Source of the DNA: Polytrichum commune
Taxonomy: Eukaryota; Streptophyta; Polytrichopsida; Polytrichales; Polytrichaceae
NCBI GenBank assembly: GCA_950295325.1
Contig: OX485803.1
Coordinates: 43,787,554-43,851,553, forward strand
DNA length: 64,000 nt
Reading direction: 5' to 3'
Part shown: positions 58,961 to 64,000 of the stretch, piece by piece
How positions within the stretch are numbered: position 1 is the first letter of the stretch
Layout: each line of letters begins with the position of its first letter
Notes under the pieces: model-generated
What the model was told of the DNA's origin: nothing
The model's input: only the letters and a program-made list of their open reading frames with translations
Databases searched by the model: none
Position numbers and translations under genes: made by a program

Positions 58961-61900
58961 GATCTCCGGTGAAGAACTCCACTCTATACATACATTCTAT
59001 CCTTACATTCTATCCTATGATGGATAGAATGTAAGTATTTCCATGAATACAAGATGATGTTACATATCACGTTCACAAGTAATTTACACAAATGCAACTA
59101 CATGTCCATAGAGAGAATGATGTACGTCAACCAAAAATTTAGATATATATCCACATTGAAATGTGTGGGCATTTTAAAAGTTTTAAACCTTCACCAAATC
59201 TATAAAGCTAACTACAAACCTATTAAGATCCTTACTTGGTCCTTCGAGCTCTCTTTGCTAATGACACCTAGATTGTGAGTTTTCTCGAGGTTGGTTGTGT
59301 TTGAGCTCTTTTTGTTCACTAATCTTAACCCTAGCCGCCAACAAGGAGCCCTTAGACTCATTACTAGCCTTTCATATCTTTGCCATTCTAACTATGCTCT
59401 TTGGTTGTGCTCCTAACATCTCACCTTTTGTCATGGGCCTCTTTACTTGCTATTGTGTGGATGTGCACTAGCACCCTTTGGTGTGGCGGGGAGACTAGAG
59501 ACATTATCTTGTACTTGAACATGTGGGGGGTCATTTCTTGCAGTGGATGCAAAACAACACAAAATGGATCGCCTACACTTCAAATATTATGTGTTGCATG
59601 CGCATATGTACTTCTTAATATATGAAATATCTGATCAAATGAGGTACGGGCTTCCTCGTACCTTGCTCATTAGATTTCCATGTTTTGGTTGAGTTCAACG
59701 TATCTCTCAATCTCTCCTTTAGGGTTTTCTCTTGATATGTGATATCATGGAACTCATTACAAAACTCAATGTACACTTTCCGCCACACTAGATTTGGCAC
59801 AAGCTGAGGGATATTCTTCCTTATGCGAGAATACTCTACAAAATGCAGTTAATAAGAATGAGACATCTTGGCCAACATCTCCGATTGCAAAGTATGTTTG
59901 TACCCATTTTCCCTCCGCGGTCTCTTTAAAGTCGGCACATCTTGGGGCATTTTGTCAAGTGGAGAGAGTTGAGTTGGAATAAGTGGTTGACCCGACTGAG
60001 GGCCATCTATAACTCGGCAACCCTCCTCTTCTCGCCAATGACTGTAGCAATGCCTCATGAATTTGGAACAATAAGCATGCATCCCTAGAATTTCAACATG
60101 GCTTCCTCAGGTGTAAATGAATTTGAAAAACGATGAAGCATGAAATGATTAAATTATAGCATGACTTCTCCACATGCTAAAGATTATTGAAAATTTGAAA
60201 GTGCACATTCAAGCTTCAAGCATAGCATTCATGCTCCATCCTCACATTTAAGATAAAAGAATTCACCTCTTAATTCCACCTCCAAAATCTCACACTCCTA
60301 GCTCCCAGACTCCGATCTCGCATGACCTCCTAATCCAACTCCAAATCCCAACATGTGAGGCTAAACCAAGCAACTCCGAGCTTCGAGAGCATATTCCAAA
60401 CTTTGAGAGCAAACTTCGAGAGCAAGCAAAAGGAAGGGCCTCAACTTTGGAAGGGGAAATCGTTCACCCGAGAAGCATGATACATGAGAAACTCAAGTTT
60501 CATGGGATTATGAGCGTAGAAGGAGTTTCTAGTGAGATGTTTTTAATACACATAATCCATAATAGTGTTTTGTGGGACTGACTATATTCCATGGAACATT
60601 CCCGGATATTCCCACGTTCGGTATGAATACAGGGAATATTCTGTAGAATATTGTGAATCCCACGGAACTTTGTTATGGATCTGAATAATGTTATGGGGAA
60701 TAGCACAACTGATATGGTTCACCCAAAAACACTCGATTCTGAACCCGAGTTTGTTACTTTCCGGATAACGTTAATGTCCAAACAACCTATTGAACTTTCG
60801 TTAGTAAGAATCGAACTCCTTAGTAAGACAAGATTGGAGTGCATAACTCCGAACAGGAACACGCACGAATCGGGCTAATCAGTGTAGTTGGTTGATGATT
60901 CTGGAATCGGAATTAGGGCATCATCCAGATTCCAGATTTGTGGGTTAGGTGACTTATTATAGAGGATCTTGGGCCCTGTGGAAGCCGAGGCCAACTATTT
61001 CCGGTAAGAAGTATGTATTTTAGGAACAGAGAGTGGCTGAATTTTCTCCCCCCACCATCCTCGGAAAGCCCAAAAAGGCTGCAAAAAGCAGTGGCACCAT
61101 CCCTCCAAGTGGCCGGGCTTACATACATTCATCCATACATCCATCCATACATATATATGCACAGTTGACCGGGGAGAGAGAGGGAATATTATCGTATATG
61201 AGTGTTACTTTCATCCATCCAACATAAAAAACTTGACCCCTTATTATAGGTTTGTTGTCGATTCATCTCAAATGATCTCGAGTACACTGATTTTGGAGTC
61301 TTCTATGTTAATTCCCGTGTCAAATCAAGTAGAAAATAGTAACCTCCAGATTGTATGCTATTTCAAGGCTTTTACATTGGATGATGGGAGGTGTGCTCAA
61401 TTTCCTTTCTCCATGTTCACCTATTCTTAATGGTGGGCCCGAAGTCCATGGGAGGACATTCATTTGAAGACATGGCTTTTTGATAGAGGTGTTTTTAGAA
61501 GAATAGTATTATGAGATGTGACTGGTGTATGTAGTGTGTGTGTTTTTTTTGTTTGTTTTTTGTTTGTTTTTGAGAGGAAAAAACTTGTCCACTCCAACCA
61601 TCCATTGCAACTTGTTCATTGCAACTCGTGGTGAGAAAAATGCTTAACCAAATCATTTTGGTTGTCAACCAAAAGTTTTGTTTGCGGATTTGGGAGAATC
61701 GACAACCAGAACCCTAGGGTTGGCAACCAAAACAACTTATCTATGTATTGTCTTGTCATGAGTTGTAATGAACAAGTTACAATGAATGGTTGGAATGGAC
61801 AAGTTTTTGCCTAGAATCTATGCAAGGCATGTTGCCCGCAAAAGTAAGGCCACCATGTGCAACCACAATTTGGGATCCACCATAAGTTGGGTTACCAATA

Positions 61901-62095
61901 TCCTTCATCATGTGAGAGTAACTTATTAAGGAGGTAAGGGGCTTTTTGAACCCCAAGTTTCTCGACATGGATTGCTTGACAAATTGCAGTATGGGAGGGG
62001 TTGCGACAAATGACTATTTATATAACTTTTAACATAGATTCAGCAATGATGATGTGGCTCATTTCCTAGTGATGTGGATCTTTTATTGCTCACAT
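58961..62095. other. gene-free stretch
   Basis: Contains a perfect 14-bp hairpin (59002-59035), short GGAATATTC-type inverted motifs near 60590-60660, and a GTTTTT-rich patch near 61535-61575. Two segments around 61585-61630 and 61745-61800 (TGCAACTTGTTCATTGCAAC versus GTAATGAACAAGTTACAATG) are imperfect inverted copies about 150 bp apart. No gene was recognised. Confidence 0.45.
59002..59035. repeat. perfect 14-bp hairpin
   Basis: Arms CTTACATTCTATCC and GGATAGAATGTAAG flank a 6-base loop; a partial extra copy of the left arm (TACATTCTATCC) directly precedes it. There is no coding context, so it is not called a terminator. Confidence 0.85.
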
Positions 62096-62097
62096 GG

Positions 62098-62172
62098 CAG
62101 CCATCCTAGCTCAGTTGGTAGAGCGAGAGGAGGGTTTTTGCTTTATGATTTGAGCTCTCTCGAATTGCGAAC
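62098..62172 (+). other. tRNA-like SINE head or tRNA relic
   Basis: TAGCTCAGTTGGTAGAGCG (62107-62125) is an exact tRNA D-arm / A-box sequence, and CTCGAATTGCGA at about 62159-62170 is a weak B-box at a plausible distance. The acceptor stem does not close and no anticodon stem forms, so this is not a functional tRNA. It ends directly before MITE T3. Confidence 0.55.
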
Positions 62173-62177
62173 ACTTA

Positions 62178-62689
62178 GGGCCACTTTACATCTAGAGGCT
62201 GGGCCAATTTGTTGTGTAAGAGGCTTGAAATCTACACTTGTGATTGGTCAAAAGGCTCTAATCGGCCCCAACTCTTTTACACCTAGAGGCCGGGCCGATT
62301 TGGTGGTATCAAATTTTTAATCAAGAAATGCATCATATGACACAACCCAAGCTCGTTGAATTGGGTGCACCCAAAATGGAGCGCCAATTCTTGCCCCTGG
62401 AACTAATGTCACATTTCAAGAAATGATTTTTTAGCGAACCACGTCCATTAGATTATGTGGAAATCTAAACGGCTTTATGCTAGATTATGCTAGATCTGTT
62501 GGATTATGCTAGATTTGTTGAATCGGCCTAGCTTCTTGACCCAAAGGCCTTTACATATGAGAAAATTGGCCCCCATTATAATCTTATTATAATGTGTAGT
62601 TGAGGCCAACCTCCAACCCAAAAGGGGCTGAAATTTCATGCAATCGGCCTCAAGGGGAATTGGCCCAGCCTCTAGGTGTAAAGCGGCCC
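62178..62689 (+). mobile_element. Tourist/PIF-Harbinger-like MITE T3 (512 bp)
   Basis: It begins GGGCCACTTTACATCTAGAG with GCTGGGCCAATT, and ends AATTGGCCCAGCCTCTAGG with TGTAAAGCGGCCC. These are inverted repeats of about 32 bp with two or three mismatches. It is flanked by TTA on both sides (62175-62177 and 62690-62692). An internal direct copy of the subterminal sequence (TTTTACACCTAGAGGC) lies at about 62275. It shares only the first GGGCCACTT and the TTA target with T1/T2, so it is a separate subfamily. Confidence 0.87.
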
Positions 62690-64000
62690 TTAGTCTTTTT
62701 GACCCCTTGGAAGCACCACTGGTCGTGCAGCATTGTTCCCATTATACAACCATTCATCGCGTCCCACAATAAGAGCACATTGGCTCCAACATACATCCCA
62801 AACAACGACATAGTCAGCCCAAACGTGTGTCCAAGGTCGTCCGATGGTGTTACACAAAACCACTTACATACAGTCTCCAGCCCCGGTCTTTATGCTGGCT
62901 GTTGTAAGCACACCAATGCTTACATTGACGGCAACATCCCCACCACACGGTATGCTTCTCCTTCTAGTGTTAAATCAACCTCCCACACTCTCACAATGAA
63001 AACTTAGAGAACCCTCTCGGAATCTTCGAAACCTCGTACAAATGCTCTCATATGACATGATGAACAACCGGCTCCTTCATCTTGCAAACATTGATTTTTC
63101 ATCCGCCGAAATTCCATCCGTCGGAAGTGTTTTTCCAGGTTGCCCGAGCAGTTTCGTAGACTGTAGGATGGGGCTCTTTGATGGATGGCTTGGATGTGGT
63201 CTGCCCACGAGCACACACCCTACATTCACAACGCCTCAGTGACATGGGCGGTCGGGAAATGCCACCCCCTCGGCATACATCACCAACTACTCAAGTCAAT
63301 ATTGCCTCTAGACATGGATGCACCCCGGTGGTTCATGTCCCAAACGACACCATATAGGATCTCCGAGCAGAGTGCCATATCTCTAGAGAATTTTGCCTCA
63401 TATGCAAAATGGCTACACTAAATAAGATATTTAGTGTTTGATTATATCTAGTGTTGTTACCACCCTACCCTGCTTAACATTAATTTTCAAATCCTTGACA
63501 ATTAGTGTTAGACATAAATGTGCCGCACCCTTCCCTACTGCCACCTCCCTTATTATATATATATTTTTCATATCCTTACTAACACTAAACTCAAACATGT
63601 CCTTATGTATAGGACCTTCCGGATTGGAACCGGTACTCTAGGTGCCCATCTAGGCTCAAGTTGGCTTATGCCCCCTTCCCACCTGACTTTACCAAATAAC
63701 CAAAGTATTTCTTAAAAACCGGGTAAAGATCCCTCGGTTATAGCGGATGCATATGGCTATTCCAATGCAGCTACAAGAACTTGCTCTAGAGACTTTCAAG
63801 TGCGTTTTAGTTAAGTAGCTTTCACACATGTTCATTGTTTTATCTATCAAGCAATGAATGTTGGGTAGTTTTTGTCCCATCCCCAAATCCCTTTCTACTC
63901 ATTTATCTTACCATCGGTTTTTGTTAATGAAGCTCCGCATGCCCTCATAGCTAAGACTAAAAAGTAACCAATCACAAGGGCGGGAAGCGACACTTTAAAA
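62690..64000. other. right end of window; possible coding relic
   Basis: 62695-63420 is rather C-rich on the plus strand and has protein-like open stretches in shifting frames, for example WAVGKCHPLGIHHQLLKSIL with LDMDAPRWFMSQTTPYRISE at about 63240-63370. I do not recognise the family. A short palindromic M2-type end (ACTAAATAAGATATTTAGTG) lies at 63417-63437, and a (TA)n patch at about 63551-63566. Confidence 0.35.

Noticed and set aside
62098..62172. Functional tRNA gene
   Set aside because: The A-box is perfect, but the acceptor and anticodon stems do not form and the B-box is poor.

Overview
This window looks like nuclear DNA of a green plant (streptophyte). Three spliced genes, all on the minus strand and with GT..AG introns, encode proteins whose closest remembered relatives are plant ones: a Rubisco-methyltransferase-family SET protein, a SETD6/LSMT-like SET protein, and a CHY/CTCHY/RING zinc-finger E3 ligase. 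Plant-type telomere motifs (AAACCCTAA) occur near the second gene. The rest is AT-rich, gene-poor and full of decayed transposons. A retroelement with an apparent restriction-like endonuclease and an RNase H domain is not typical of seed plants, so a non-seed plant or charophyte is possible, but this is inference. No rRNA gene, intact tRNA gene or CRISPR array was seen.

Layout: 1-4.25 kb is gene-free. Gene A (11 exons, 4255-8560) is a 537-residue, probably plastid-targeted SET/LSMT-family protein. Gene B (6 exons, 12258-17244) is a 726-residue SETD6-like protein with a basic and acidic, proline-directed-phosphosite insert of about 200 residues inside its SET domain. Gene C (9 exons, 20986-24004) is a 326-residue RCHY1/PIRH2/MIEL1-like ubiquitin ligase. 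The genes are about 3-4 kb apart and transcribed independently. Splice junctions were placed by hand; every phase closes and the joined frames stay open.

From about 24 to 50 kb there is no recognisable host gene. The region holds three families of short inverted-repeat elements (CACTA-like ends; palindromic CTAAATATNATATTTAG ends; Tourist/PIF-Harbinger-like with TTA/TAA target duplications), a 388-bp foldback rich in AACCGG, dispersed repeats, microsatellites and a minus-strand LINE remnant (35.2-36.5 kb). At 47.7-48.5 kb a 762-bp insertion, bounded by a 9-bp direct repeat and matched by an empty-site paralogue at 18.8 kb, carries ten consecutive hairpins, most with a GTCT loop and with paired substitutions in the two arms.

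From about 50.7 to 56.2 kb lies a 5'-truncated, frameshifted non-LTR retrotransposon. Its order is reverse transcriptase, a possible adenine-methyltransferase-like domain, RNase H, CCHC zinc knuckle and PD-(D/E)XK-like endonuclease. It is very A+C-rich on its coding strand. From 56.2 kb to the end there are more repeat fragments, a tRNA-like SINE head and a third Tourist-like element. The strongest leads are the hairpin-array insertion and the methyltransferase-like domain inside the retrotransposon.
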